Origin: Zhongshania sp.
GTDB lineage: Bacteria > Pseudomonadota > Gammaproteobacteria > Pseudomonadales > Spongiibacteraceae
Length of the DNA: 64,000 bases
NCBI RefSeq assembly: GCF_029212375.1
Contig: NZ_JARGNU010000004.1
Coordinates: 186,001-250,000, forward strand
Direction of reading: 5' to 3'
This document shows positions 17,923-26,485 of the stretch, piece by piece. The notes beneath the pieces are model-generated. The model did not search any database. It was not told the DNA's origin and saw nothing but the letters and a program-made list of their open reading frames with translations. The translations under genes and the position numbers were made by a program. How positions within the stretch are numbered: the first letter of the stretch is position 1; every line of letters begins with the position of its first letter.

Positions 17923-19043
17923 CGGAAAGGACATTGGCGCGCCCCCATCACGGCGGCGACCCTAAAAATATTCCACCGGCAAATAATGGCCTCGCCATGC
18001 TGGACTTGGCAACGGGCGTAAACCCCTGGGCCTGGCCGGTACCCGAGCCGCCGGCGCAGTGTTACCAGGTGCTGCCCTATACCTGCCCACAATTGATCCT
18101 TGCGGCAGCAGATTATTACGGCGTAGCAAGCGACGCGATTTTGGCAACGGCAGGCAGCCAGCCGGTCATTCAGCAATTGCCCTATATGGTTAAGCCTGGC
18201 CGAATTCTACTCCCAGCAATTGCCTATGAAGAGCATCGCTATCGCTGGCAGCAGGCGGGGCACGATATTTACTTGTTTCATGACTATCAGCGCGAGTGTA
18301 TTGCCGAATTGATTGCGAGCGAGCAAATTCAGTATTTGCTTATTATCAGTCCCAACAACCCTACCGGTGATACGGTAAGCCAAGCTGATGTTCGCTACTG
18401 GCGCTCCCTGTTGCCAGACGATGGCATGGTGGTGCTCGATCAAGCCTTTGCCGATGTGCTGCCAAGCAGCGACTTGAGTATGCTGGCGGCCGCGCCCGGC
18501 ATTGTATTACTGCGCTCAGTGGGTAAGTTCTTTGGCTTGCCGGGCCTACGCCTCGGTTTTGCGCTAGGCCGCGCTGATTTTTTAACGGAGCTCGATGACC
18601 GATTGGGTCCGTGGGGGGTAAGTGGTAGCGCCCAGTGGCTGGGCCGCTTGGCCTTGGCTGATAAGCCGTGGCAGCAGCAGATGCTGACGAAATTGCAAAC
18701 AGCTAGTCAGCAGCAAACAGAATTGTTGAGGCAATATTTTGGTGCTTATATACAGCATATAAGCACCACGCCGCTGTTTATTAGCTTGGTGATGCCACTT
18801 ATTACAGCAGAAAAATTGCAATTAGCGTGCTATGCCCAAGGCCTGTCGGTGCGCGTGTATCGCGGCGACAAACTGGCCTATATGCGCTGGGGTTTGGCTG
18901 CGGATCAGAATCTTTTGGCGCAGCGCCTAAGCGGTATTTGCTTTGCAGGTATTACGGAACTTGGCGCTGAACTTGGCGCTGGCGTTGGCGCAGCACAAAC
19001 CCAGCGCCAGCCGAGCAATACCGCACAAGGTGCTATTAGCTAA
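17919..19043 (+). CDS. cobC: Threonine-phosphate decarboxylase (aminotransferase fold)
   Basis: PLP enzyme of the histidinol-phosphate-aminotransferase class, about 374 residues from the GTG at 17919, which overlaps the cobD stop by four bases (GTGA). It makes aminopropanol phosphate for the lower arm of cobalamin. Key blocks: LDLATGVNPWAWPVP, ISPNNPTGDTV, the VVLDQAFAD aspartate region and the PLP lysine in LLRSVGKFFGLPGLRLGFALG. The C-terminal ~30 residues are a Gly/Ala then Gln/Ser-rich tail with repeated LGAELGAG, not usual for the family. Together with cobD it makes a two-gene lower-ligand-arm module. Confidence 0.9.
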   Translation: MTERTLARPHHGGDPKNIPPANNGLAMLDLATGVNPWAWPVPEPPAQCYQVLPYTCPQLILAAADYYGVASDAILATAGSQPVIQQLPYMVKPGRILLPAIAYEEHRYRWQQAGHDIYLFHDYQRECIAELIASEQIQYLLIISPNNPTGDTVSQADVRYWRSLLPDDGMVVLDQAFADVLPSSDLSMLAAAPGIVLLRSVGKFFGLPGLRLGFALGRADFLTELDDRLGPWGVSGSAQWLGRLALADKPWQQQMLTKLQTASQQQTELLRQYFGAYIQHISTTPLFISLVMPLITAEKLQLACYAQGLSVRVYRGDKLAYMRWGLAADQNLLAQRLSGICFAGITELGAELGAGVGAAQTQRQPSNTAQGAIS

Positions 19044-19060
19044 AACGGGAGCAGGGGCCA

Positions 19061-19414
19061 ATGGCAGCCAAGGAAAGTGCATTTATCCAGTTTTTGCTAG
19101 AGCAATTACAGTGGATGGGGCCGGTCACCGCGCGGCGTATGTTTGGCGGCTGGGGCTTGTTTTTAGAAGGCCTGATGTTTGCCTTGGTCCTTGATAACAC
19201 CCTGTATTTAAAAGCTGATGCTGAAAGCCGTGGCGACTTCGACGCCTTGGGCTTGCAGCCCTTCAGCTATGAACGCGGTGGCCGCGGTATTGCACTTTCT
19301 TATTTTCAGCCGCCAGAAGAGGCCCTAGATGATGTTGAGTTGCTGCTGACATGGGCGAATGGCGCCTATGCGGCAGCGTTGCGCTCGGCGGCGGCCAAAC
19401 GCCGCAAGACGTAA
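19061..19414 (+). CDS. TfoX N-terminal domain protein
   Basis: 117 residues matching only the N-terminal domain of TfoX/Sxy. The recognisable segments are PVTARRMFGGWGLFLEGLMFALVLDNTLYLKAD and the aromatic FSYERGGRGIALSYFQPPEE. The helical C-terminal TfoX domain is absent, as in many single-domain members. Full-length TfoX activates competence genes with CRP in Vibrio and Haemophilus; the single-domain proteins have no established role. It follows cobC by 17 nt with an AGGGG ribosome site, so it may be co-transcribed. The C-terminus is basic (AAAKRRKT). Confidence 0.88.
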   Translation: MAAKESAFIQFLLEQLQWMGPVTARRMFGGWGLFLEGLMFALVLDNTLYLKADAESRGDFDALGLQPFSYERGGRGIALSYFQPPEEALDDVELLLTWANGAYAAALRSAAAKRRKT

Positions 19415-19551
19415 TTCTCTGTAAAGCTAAGTCTAACGCGCAGTTTAAAGCCCCAGAAAGTGGGTGTTTATGGGGCGTAAAATCCCTGTTCGCAGCCAAT
19501 CTTGCCTTCTTATTGAACAAAATTCCGCCTCATGGCAAGCATTTCTCTGTG

Positions 19552-19557
19552 TATAAT
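19552..19557 (+). promoter_or_regulatory. Probable -10 element of the bolA promoter
   Basis: A perfect TATAAT lies 32 nt before the bolA start, in the gap after the tfoX-like gene. No good -35 element at 17-nt spacing is visible, only a weak TCATGG. Position and match make it a plausible sigma-70 or stationary-phase promoter for bolA-trhO. No experimental support. Confidence 0.45.
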
Positions 19558-19589
19558 ATGCGCCGTTGTAACAATTGGGAGTGGCATAA

Positions 19590-19919
19590 ATGCTGGTACA
19601 AGAAACAATTCAGGGCAAATTACTGGCGGCGCTGACGCCCAGCCACCTTGAGGTCATTAACGAAAGCCATATGCACAGTGTTCCTGCCAATTCTGAAACT
19701 CATTTTAAAGTGGTAGTGGTTGCCGATGCCTTTGCGACGTTACGCAAAGTGGCCCGTCAGCAGCGGGTTTATCAGATTTTGGCTGAGGAGTTAGCTGGCC
19801 CAGTTCACGCCTTGGCAATGCACACCTACAGTCCCGACGAGTGGGCGGCCCGCGCCGGCGCAGTGCCAGCATCGCCAGATTGTTTGGGCGGTAGTAAAAA
19901 GGAGCAGGGCGGAAATTAG
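19590..19919 (+). CDS. BolA family protein
   Basis: 109 residues with the BolA/YrbA fold: [20 protein letters not shown] is the helix and first strand, with the conserved His residues, then [13 protein letters not shown], and the helix-turn motif around [33 protein letters not shown]. BolA proteins bind 2Fe-2S clusters with monothiol glutaredoxins and influence morphology and stress gene expression. It starts at an ATG with GGGAG upstream and is one base before trhO, suggesting a two-gene operon. The C-terminal ~18 residues are a Gly/Ser tail outside the domain. Confidence 0.92.
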   Translation: MLVQETIQGKLLAALTPSHLEVINESHMHSVPANSETHFKVVVVADAFATLRKVARQQRVYQILAEELAGPVHALAMHTYSPDEWAARAGAVPASPDCLGGSKKEQGGN

Positions 19920-19920
19920 T

Positions 19921-20871
19921 ATGAATCAGTTTGTTGTTGCCGCACTTTATCAATTTGTTAGTCTTCCCGATTATCAGGCGCTGCGCGAGCCGCTTTTAGC
20001 CTGTTGCTTACGCGCCGAAGTGAAGGGCACTTTGCTGCTCGCAGAAGAAGGTATTAATGGCACAATTGCCGGCTCACGGGCCGGTGTCGACCAAGTGCTG
20101 GCGTATTTACGGGCAGACCCGCGTTTGGCTGGCTTGTCGCATAAAGAGTCTTTCGATAAAGAGCAGCCCTTCTATCGGATGAAGGTCAAACTGAAAAAAG
20201 AGATTGTGACCATGGGCGTCGATGGCATCGACCCCAATGACGTGGTTGGCAGCTATGTGAAGCCCCGAGATTGGAATGCGCTGATTGCCGACCCCGAAGT
20301 GTTACTGATTGATACGCGCAATGATTACGAGGTCGAAATTGGCACGTTTAAGGGCGCGGTAGACCCAAAAACCACCAGTTTTCGGGAGTTTCCAGAGTAT
20401 GTGCGCGAGCATTACGACCCCGCGGTTCATAAAAAAGTGGCGATGTTTTGCACTGGTGGAATTCGCTGCGAGAAAGCCTCTGCATTTATGAAACACGAGG
20501 GTTTTGACGAGGTTTACCACCTCGAGGGCGGTATTCTCAAATACTTGGAAGAAGTCGATGAGGCGGAAAGTCTCTGGCAGGGCGAGTGTTTTGTATTTGA
20601 TAATAGGGTTGCGGTAACCCACGGCTTACACACCGGTAGCCATGATCTTTGCCACGGTTGTCGGCGGCCTATTACCGACAGCGATAAGCGCAGTGAATAT
20701 TTTGAAGAAGGGGTAACTTGCCCCGCGTGTTTTAACCACATCACCGAAGATCAGCGTAAGCGTTTTCGGGATCGCCAGAAGCAGGTTGAACTTGCCCGTC
20801 TGCGCAATGAATCCCATGTTGGTGCGCCGCCGCCAGCCCGTCAGCGCAAGTCTCGAAAACCCGCGCCCTAG
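19921..20871 (+). CDS. trhO: tRNA uridine(34) hydroxylase (rhodanese domain)
   Basis: 316 residues, the usual size for the YceA/TrhO family, which installs 5-hydroxyuridine at the wobble position of certain tRNAs using prephenate-independent oxygen chemistry. The N-terminal acylphosphatase-like domain has [20 protein letters not shown]. The rhodanese domain has [20 protein letters not shown] and the active-site Cys loop [16 protein letters not shown]. The C-terminal Cys-rich part has LCHGCRRPI and VTCPACF, a possible zinc site. It follows bolA by one base. The tail is basic ([10 protein letters not shown]). Confidence 0.94.
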   Translation: MNQFVVAALYQFVSLPDYQALREPLLACCLRAEVKGTLLLAEEGINGTIAGSRAGVDQVLAYLRADPRLAGLSHKESFDKEQPFYRMKVKLKKEIVTMGVDGIDPNDVVGSYVKPRDWNALIADPEVLLIDTRNDYEVEIGTFKGAVDPKTTSFREFPEYVREHYDPAVHKKVAMFCTGGIRCEKASAFMKHEGFDEVYHLEGGILKYLEEVDEAESLWQGECFVFDNRVAVTHGLHTGSHDLCHGCRRPITDSDKRSEYFEEGVTCPACFNHITEDQRKRFRDRQKQVELARLRNESHVGAPPPARQRKSRKPAP

Positions 20872-21054
20872 CGCAATAAAAACAAACTTTGGCCTAAAGC
20901 TTGCTGGCAATTTTCAGCAGGCTTGGGCCTGCACGCCTTTCCTAAATTAGTTCAGCGCCGCCACCCCGAGCGCGCATCACTTTGAACGCTGGGAAATTGC
21001 TGTACTATGGAAAATACCCTAGGCTGGGAATATTAAAATAAGAGGTTAGCTTGC

Positions 21055-22719
21055 ATGAAGCAGTTAGGTGTTCTCGATACCGCGTTTATTAATTTAGAAC
21101 ATGCCAATACCCCCCAACATGTTGGGGGCTTAGGTATTTACGACCCCTCAACTGCACCTGGCGGTATTGTCCGCTTTAAGGGTGTTATTGCTAATTTTGA
21201 GCGCCGCCTGCAAAAACACCCAATGTTCCGCTCTCGTCTCGTTAAAGTGCCTGGTAATGTTGATCGGCCTTACTGGATGCAAGACGCTAATTTTGATGTC
21301 GAATTTCATATCCGCCATATCGCCCTGCCGCAGCCAGGTGATTGGCGGCAGTTGTGTATTCTGGTTGCTCGGCTACACGCGCGGCCACTGGATATGAGTC
21401 GGCCCCTGTGGGAGGCCTATATCATCGAGGGCTTGGACAATATTCCAGGGGTTCCGAAGGGGGGCTTTGGCATCTACACCAAAGTGCATCACGCCTTGGT
21501 TGATGGCGCTGGCGACTCGTCAATTATGTCGGTCATTCATGATTTAGAGCCAGACCCAGCAGCAGTCCCCCAAGCTGAGTTTGTATTAACGAACGAGGTG
21601 TTACCTAACGCTTTGTATCTTATGAGTTCAGCCGCACTAAATAACCTGAAAGGCACGGTGAAATTGCTGAAAGACAGTGCGGGTATTGTGCGCGACTTGG
21701 GCAAAATGGCCATTGGCATGGCGCAAAATAAAATTCCTGTGCCGGCAGTTAGTTTCCCCCGTACTCGCTTTAACAGCCCTGTTGGCCCTTACCGTGTTTT
21801 TGAGGCTACGGAGTTTCCCCTTGCGGATATTAAGGCGATAAAAGACCTTGGCGAAGTTAAGTTTAACGACGTGGTATTGGCGATTATTTCGGGTGGTGTG
21901 CGTAAATACCTCAAACACCATAATGAGCTGCCCGATGCGAGTCTCGCGGTGTCCATTCCCCTAAATAAGCATCACCGCCGAGTTTTGAACGACGAAAAAG
22001 CTGAACAGAGCGCCGTGGTGATGGACCTCCATACCAATATTGGCGATCCGCTACAGCGCCTAAGTAAACTTTGTACTAGCGCTCAAGAGGCAAAAGTATA
22101 CGGTGAGAACTCCCCCTTGGTGGATGTGCTGGGTTTGGCTGGGGTGATGTCGCCGGCGATAATGCGGCCTCTCGTTAATGCCTATGTGAATAGAGAGTTG
22201 ACCCAGTATTTGCCGTCGGGAATTAGCTCGCTAGCGTCCAGCGTTGCCGGGCCGACCTATCCAGTGTATTCGGCTGGGGCGCAGATGCTCAGGTATTACG
22301 GCTTGGGTTTACTCACGCCAGGGGTGGGTTTGTCGCATTTGATCTTTAGCTCAAATGGCATTGTTACCTTATCGATCGTTGCTGATCGCGAGTCGCTAGC
22401 AGATCCCGCGTTTTACCGTGAATGTCTTGAGCAGTCTTTTGCCGAATTACTGGCCGCGGTAAAAAGTCACGCTACGCCTGAGGCGGTAACACCGCCGCCG
22501 GCAAATAGGCGGGCTCGGGCAGCAAAAGCACCGAGTAAAACTAAGCCTGCGAGCCGTGGTGGGTTACCAACCGTAAAAAAGCCGGTGGCTAAAAAAGCGA
22601 AGTCCGCCGTGAGTCAGCGGGTAGAGAAGCCCGCCACGCTAAAAGCGCAAACAAATAAGGCCGCTACGCCGCCAAACAGTGACTCGAAAGTGGTGCCCAT
22701 TAATCAATCAATAAATTGA
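21055..22719 (+). CDS. Wax ester synthase / diacylglycerol acyltransferase
   Basis: 554 residues. The acyltransferase signature HHxxxDG is present as VHHALVDGAGD, with His at 145-146 and Asp at 150. Other family blocks are RPLWEAYIIEGLD, FNDVVLAIISGGVRKYL, VSIPLNKHHRR and the C-terminal GVGLSHLIFSSNG-type segment. These enzymes esterify acyl-CoA to fatty alcohols or diacylglycerol for storage lipid. From about residue 470 an extra ~85-residue tail is rich in Lys, Ala and Pro (for example KKPVAKKAKSAV), resembling histone-like or AlgP tails. It stands alone, with a strong terminator 33 nt downstream. Confidence 0.94.
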   Translation: MKQLGVLDTAFINLEHANTPQHVGGLGIYDPSTAPGGIVRFKGVIANFERRLQKHPMFRSRLVKVPGNVDRPYWMQDANFDVEFHIRHIALPQPGDWRQLCILVARLHARPLDMSRPLWEAYIIEGLDNIPGVPKGGFGIYTKVHHALVDGAGDSSIMSVIHDLEPDPAAVPQAEFVLTNEVLPNALYLMSSAALNNLKGTVKLLKDSAGIVRDLGKMAIGMAQNKIPVPAVSFPRTRFNSPVGPYRVFEATEFPLADIKAIKDLGEVKFNDVVLAIISGGVRKYLKHHNELPDASLAVSIPLNKHHRRVLNDEKAEQSAVVMDLHTNIGDPLQRLSKLCTSAQEAKVYGENSPLVDVLGLAGVMSPAIMRPLVNAYVNRELTQYLPSGISSLASSVAGPTYPVYSAGAQMLRYYGLGLLTPGVGLSHLIFSSNGIVTLSIVADRESLADPAFYRECLEQSFAELLAAVKSHATPEAVTPPPANRRARAAKAPSKTKPASRGGLPTVKKPVAKKAKSAVSQRVEKPATLKAQTNKAATPPNSDSKVVPINQSIN

Positions 22720-22751
22720 AATAGCAGCGTTAAACAGCTGTTCGTGCCATC

Positions 22752-22781
22752 AAGCCAGTGCCACTGCGGCACTGGCTTTTT
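22752..22781 (+). terminator. Rho-independent terminator after the WS/DGAT gene
   Basis: An 11-bp perfect stem (AAGCCAGTGCC with GGCACTGGCTT) closes a five-base loop (ACTGC) and runs into TTTTT at 22777-22781. It lies 33 nt after the stop of the acyltransferase. The complement also gives A-rich then stem then T-rich sequence, so it may serve the convergent multicopper oxidase operon as well. Confidence 0.88.
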
Positions 22782-22819
22782 CATGTTGCGCACTTCGGCT
22801 TTGCTCAGCTAGCGATGGC

Positions 22820-24208
22820 TTAGGCGATCGTGATATAGCCCATTAAACCGGTTTGCATGTGCTCAATAACATGGCAATGGAACATCCAACGGCCGGGGTT
22901 ATCGGCGACAAAGGCAATTTTCGCGCGCTCGTTTTTCTCTAATAAGATGGTGTCGGTGTGGTAGGGGGTGAGGCTGCGTTTATCCGACTCCAACACCGTA
23001 AAAATCAAACCGTGAAGATGGATGGGGTGATGGTGGGGCGTGGCATTATGCAGGTCAAAAATATAGCTTTTGCCCAAGCTGAGAGTGGCCAAGGGCTCGG
23101 GCAAATGCTGATGGCTGTGATCGCTCCATGCGCGGCGGTTAATAAGCCAAAAATTGTGATCGACTTGGCCGTCTTTGCTGCTGGGCGACATTGCCCCAGC
23201 CCACTCAAAGACAAAGCTCAGGGTCTCTGCCTCGGCCAATTGCGGCGCGGCTATGGGGTTGGCGGGCAGAGCGGGAATGCCGGTTTTGGCGGCTTTTGTT
23301 TTTGCCGAGGGCACGGTTTTTAAACGACAAATTTCAATGCCAAAGCGGCCCTTCATATCGTAAATGGGAATCTCGACACCGGCTTCGCTGGGGCTGATAA
23401 GGCCGGCGTCGAGGCGCATACCCGCGCCAGTTGGGTGAACCTCGAGGGGGTAAGGTTCGGCAATAGGGCTGCCGTCAATGGCGATGACTTTGGTGTTTTT
23501 GTCGCGCAGGCTTAAATTGTAAACCCGAGTATTGTCCAAATTTAAAAAACGCAGGCGCAGGCGCTCGCCGGCCGGCACTTCAATGACGGGTTTTTGTTTG
23601 CCATTCACGGTGGCGAGGGTGCCCAATGTCCCGGCACGGGCCGCTTCTCGGGGTAGTGATAAGGGCAAGTAACTGCCGTCAGGATTTAGCCGCCAATCTT
23701 TTAAGCCAATAATCACGTCGTGGTAGTCGGGTAAGTTGTGTTCTTCAACAATCAAGGCGCCAACCAGGCCTTTGCCCAGTTGCTCGACGCTATTCATATG
23801 GGGGTGATACCAGAAGGTGCCGGCGTCGGGGCAGGTAAATTCGTAGATAAAACTACCGCCAGCGGGCACCGGTGGCTGGGTTAAATAGGGGACCCCGTCC
23901 ATGGCTATATCTATACGAATGCCATGCCAGTGAATGGTGCTGGCTTCATTCAGTTTGTTTACAAACTTAACACGCAGTGGCCGGCCTTGTTTGGCGCGAA
24001 TAACTGGCGCCGGAAATTGGCCATTAAAGCCAAATATCTCGCTGTCGCCGCTGTCGGCTAAGTGTGCGGTGGCGACCTCAGCGGTGAGAATATAGTCGTA
24101 GTGAGGGCCGCCGCTTTTATCCGCCGAGGCCATCGCTAAGGTGAAGCGGGGCAGTGAACTGGCGATTATCGCGGCGGCGCTGTTTTTGATTAGGCTTCGA
24201 CGTTTCAT
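22820..24208 (-). CDS. Multicopper oxidase, Tat-exported
   Basis: 462-residue three-domain multicopper oxidase. All copper-ligand blocks are intact: IHWHGIRID, TFWYHPHMNS, HHHPIHLHGLIF and FHCHVIEHMQTGLMGY, with Met as the axial T1 ligand. The N-terminus MKRRSLIKNSAAAIIASS has a twin-arginine followed by a hydrophobic stretch, so folded export by Tat is expected. It is the last gene of a five-gene operon whose other members are imelysins, a di-haem oxidoreductase and a DUF1513 protein, starting 28 nt after the DUF1513 stop with AGGGA upstream. That context suggests ferroxidase or cuprous oxidase activity, which is inference. Confidence 0.93.
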   Translation of the reverse strand: MKRRSLIKNSAAAIIASSLPRFTLAMASADKSGGPHYDYILTAEVATAHLADSGDSEIFGFNGQFPAPVIRAKQGRPLRVKFVNKLNEASTIHWHGIRIDIAMDGVPYLTQPPVPAGGSFIYEFTCPDAGTFWYHPHMNSVEQLGKGLVGALIVEEHNLPDYHDVIIGLKDWRLNPDGSYLPLSLPREAARAGTLGTLATVNGKQKPVIEVPAGERLRLRFLNLDNTRVYNLSLRDKNTKVIAIDGSPIAEPYPLEVHPTGAGMRLDAGLISPSEAGVEIPIYDMKGRFGIEICRLKTVPSAKTKAAKTGIPALPANPIAAPQLAEAETLSFVFEWAGAMSPSSKDGQVDHNFWLINRRAWSDHSHQHLPEPLATLSLGKSYIFDLHNATPHHHPIHLHGLIFTVLESDKRSLTPYHTDTILLEKNERAKIAFVADNPGRWMFHCHVIEHMQTGLMGYITIA

Positions 24209-24236
24209 AGTATTTCCCTGTTGGCGCTGCGGATTG

Positions 24237-25319
24237 CTAGCTCAGCAGTGTCAGGTGATTGTCCCATTGGGTACCCGCCGCATAGGCGAGGGGTGTCAGT
24301 GTAGGCTGGCCGGGTTTTAAAGCCATAAGCTGACCACTGCCATTGCTTAAAATAAATTGCGTAAAGTTGGGGTCGTAGATGGCGCCAGCGCTGTCGCGCA
24401 AGGGGTAAACCTTGAGTAATTTCTGGTGTTTTAAATCCCAAAGACAGACCACATTGTCGCGTGGGCAGCTGCTTACGGCGTGCTCGCCGCGATCGTCAAT
24501 GCTGACACTGGCAATATAGTCTTTTTTGAATTGAAGGTGCTGTTCGCCGTAGTCCATGGCGGTGAGCTTGCCACCGCGGCGGTGGCTGTAAACCAGCGGC
24601 AGGCGCGAGGGCAAGCTACCTTGGAATTGCGCGCCAACCACGACTTGGCCATCGGGGCTAACATCGAGGTGGCGCAAGCTCAGCTGAAAATGCGGGGCGG
24701 CTTGACGCTCCACAATCTCACCAGAGGCAATATCTAAATAATGCAATGCAGGCGCTAGGCTGTCGGCATTTAGTGTTTCGCGCCCGCTCGCAGGTAGGGT
24801 TTTTATGCCGCCGATGGCAATTACCAGGGTTTTGCCGTCGGGCATTAGCGCCAGCTCGTGGGGGCCAATGCCGTCGCAGCTCATATGAGCAATACACTGA
24901 TAACTCTGTTCGCAGTCGTAAACGCCAATGCTGCCGGCGCCGTTGTCGGCAATATTGTTTTCAGTAGTGTATAAAAAACGGCCGTCGGCACTGGTGCAGC
25001 CATGACCGTAATAGTGGTAGCCGGCATTGCTGCTAATGGTATGCCGCAAGGCGCCGCTGCGGGCGTCGATGATATACATCTCGCGGCCAGGCCGGCGTGA
25101 GAAAAACACGAGCTCTTGGCGCTGGCGGTGGAATAGGCTGTCGTGTCCGCGGTGGGGGATGGTTTTGCTAATTTGCCAGTGGTCATCGCGCCACAGGCCA
25201 ATATGTTTGCCCGCGGTATCGCTGGCGGCGCTGAGCACCGGCGTAAAATTCGCTGACTTGGCCAGCGCTGGCGCGCATAACAGGGCCGTGGCGGAGAGTA
25301 TAAAATGGCGTCGCTGCAT
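24237..25319 (-). CDS. DUF1513 beta-propeller-like exported protein
   Basis: 360 residues. The N-terminus MQRRHFILSATALLCAPALA is a Tat-type signal (RRHFIL) with an Ala-x-Ala cleavage site. The mature protein has repeated strand-like segments with GRFLYTTENN, GIGPHELALMPDGKTLVIA, SLRHLDVSPDGQVVVGAQFQG and a C-terminal propeller-like repeat, typical of DUF1513. Such proteins occur in conserved gene sets with imelysins and DUF1111 di-haem proteins in pseudomonads (the P. aeruginosa PA4370-PA4373 region, from memory). No catalytic role is known. Thirty-eight bases separate it from the second imelysin gene. Confidence 0.9.
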   Translation of the reverse strand: MQRRHFILSATALLCAPALAKSANFTPVLSAASDTAGKHIGLWRDDHWQISKTIPHRGHDSLFHRQRQELVFFSRRPGREMYIIDARSGALRHTISSNAGYHYYGHGCTSADGRFLYTTENNIADNGAGSIGVYDCEQSYQCIAHMSCDGIGPHELALMPDGKTLVIAIGGIKTLPASGRETLNADSLAPALHYLDIASGEIVERQAAPHFQLSLRHLDVSPDGQVVVGAQFQGSLPSRLPLVYSHRRGGKLTAMDYGEQHLQFKKDYIASVSIDDRGEHAVSSCPRDNVVCLWDLKHQKLLKVYPLRDSAGAIYDPNFTQFILSNGSGQLMALKPGQPTLTPLAYAAGTQWDNHLTLLS

Positions 25320-25357
25320 GGTGCTTGTGGGGCTCCTAATGCCGAATACAGATGGAC

Positions 25358-26485
25358 TTAGTCGCCGTCTTTGGCGTTAAAACCGAGGCTGATTCCCAAT
25401 GCCTCGGGCAGGTCCGTTCTCAGCAAGCTAAGCAATTGGCTAAGTTCACTTTGAAAGGCGATTAGCTCGGCTTGCTCGCGGGGCTTGGCAGTGCTGAACA
25501 GGCTGTTTGGTATGGCTTTGGCGCTAGCAATACTGCTAGTAAAGCCTTGCTGAATTTTTGTGCTTAAGTCGCCGCGCTGCTTAACATCAGTTAGATAGTC
25601 ATCTAAGCCGTAGCCGTCATTGGCGTTAAACAGAGTTTGTAAGCTATTTAAATTGGCGGTAATGGCTTCTTTGGCGTACTGGCTGCGCCACCATTCCAAC
25701 AGGTAAATCTGGGCGCGGCCGGTGTCGCTGTCTAGGCCGAGTGGTCGTTCAAATTTGTCACGCTTAATCAGTTCAACTCCCGCCACTAAGGTGTCGAGTA
25801 AATTGGCGAGAGCAATGCTGTCGTCGGGGTATTCGGGGTTGTTTTTGCCGGTCTTTATAAAGCTGTGTAGATAGTCGCCGCCCTCGGGGCGCCACGCATC
25901 GTATAAGCCTGCTGCGACTCCGTGCAGATGGGTGGCTACGGCGACCAGAAGGTCGCAGCGACGAGCGCCGGTGGCATTGCTGTAGCTGTCGAGCTTGCCG
26001 GCCGCTTGGTCAAACAGTAAATATTCAAGTGAAGATAAGCCTTGAACCACTACGCTGCTGTCGTCGATACGCTTGATGTCGAGTGCTTCCTCGCTGCGCA
26101 ATAGCGTTTCTACCTTGCGGGCGATGAGGTTTTTCTTGTCTGGCCAAAACTGAATTTTCCACGCTTGATTGTCGACCAGTAAGGGGCCGAACTGGAGATT
26201 TTGTACTCCAGACCAAGCGATAACACTGCGCCGCCACTGGGTGCGGACTTCCTCAAAGGTCTCGCTGCTTTGAGTGGGCGCTGCGCAAAACTGAGCGGCG
26301 GCTTCGGCGAGTTGCAGGCTTGTCGTTGAAAACTCGTGGTAGCTAGTTAGGATGTAGCGTTCGCTGGTATCCGCTAGTACTTTGGCGGCGGGGGGCGGGC
26401 TGCAGGCGGCGATCAAACTAACGGCGCTGACCGCGAGTGCGCCGCGGGCCATGGATTTTATGGTTTGAGTAGTTATTGCGATCAT
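25358..26485 (-). CDS. Imelysin-like (M75) lipoprotein with degenerate motif
   Basis: 375 residues. A lipobox ending in Cys28 (VSLIAACSPPP) marks a lipoprotein. The remainder is helical like imelysin and EfeO-type M75 proteins, with the block LQFGPLLVDNQAWKIQFWPDKKN near residue 97. The hallmark G-x-H-x-x-E is replaced by GLSSLE at residues 149-154 (26024-26041), so the metal-binding His is missing while Gly and Glu remain. The start overlaps the di-haem gene stop by one base (TAATG), so translation is coupled. It may be a structural partner of the intact imelysin of the same operon. Confidence 0.9.
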   Translation of the reverse strand: MIAITTQTIKSMARGALAVSAVSLIAACSPPPAAKVLADTSERYILTSYHEFSTTSLQLAEAAAQFCAAPTQSSETFEEVRTQWRRSVIAWSGVQNLQFGPLLVDNQAWKIQFWPDKKNLIARKVETLLRSEEALDIKRIDDSSVVVQGLSSLEYLLFDQAAGKLDSYSNATGARRCDLLVAVATHLHGVAAGLYDAWRPEGGDYLHSFIKTGKNNPEYPDDSIALANLLDTLVAGVELIKRDKFERPLGLDSDTGRAQIYLLEWWRSQYAKEAITANLNSLQTLFNANDGYGLDDYLTDVKQRGDLSTKIQQGFTSSIASAKAIPNSLFSTAKPREQAELIAFQSELSQLLSLLRTDLPEALGISLGFNAKDGD

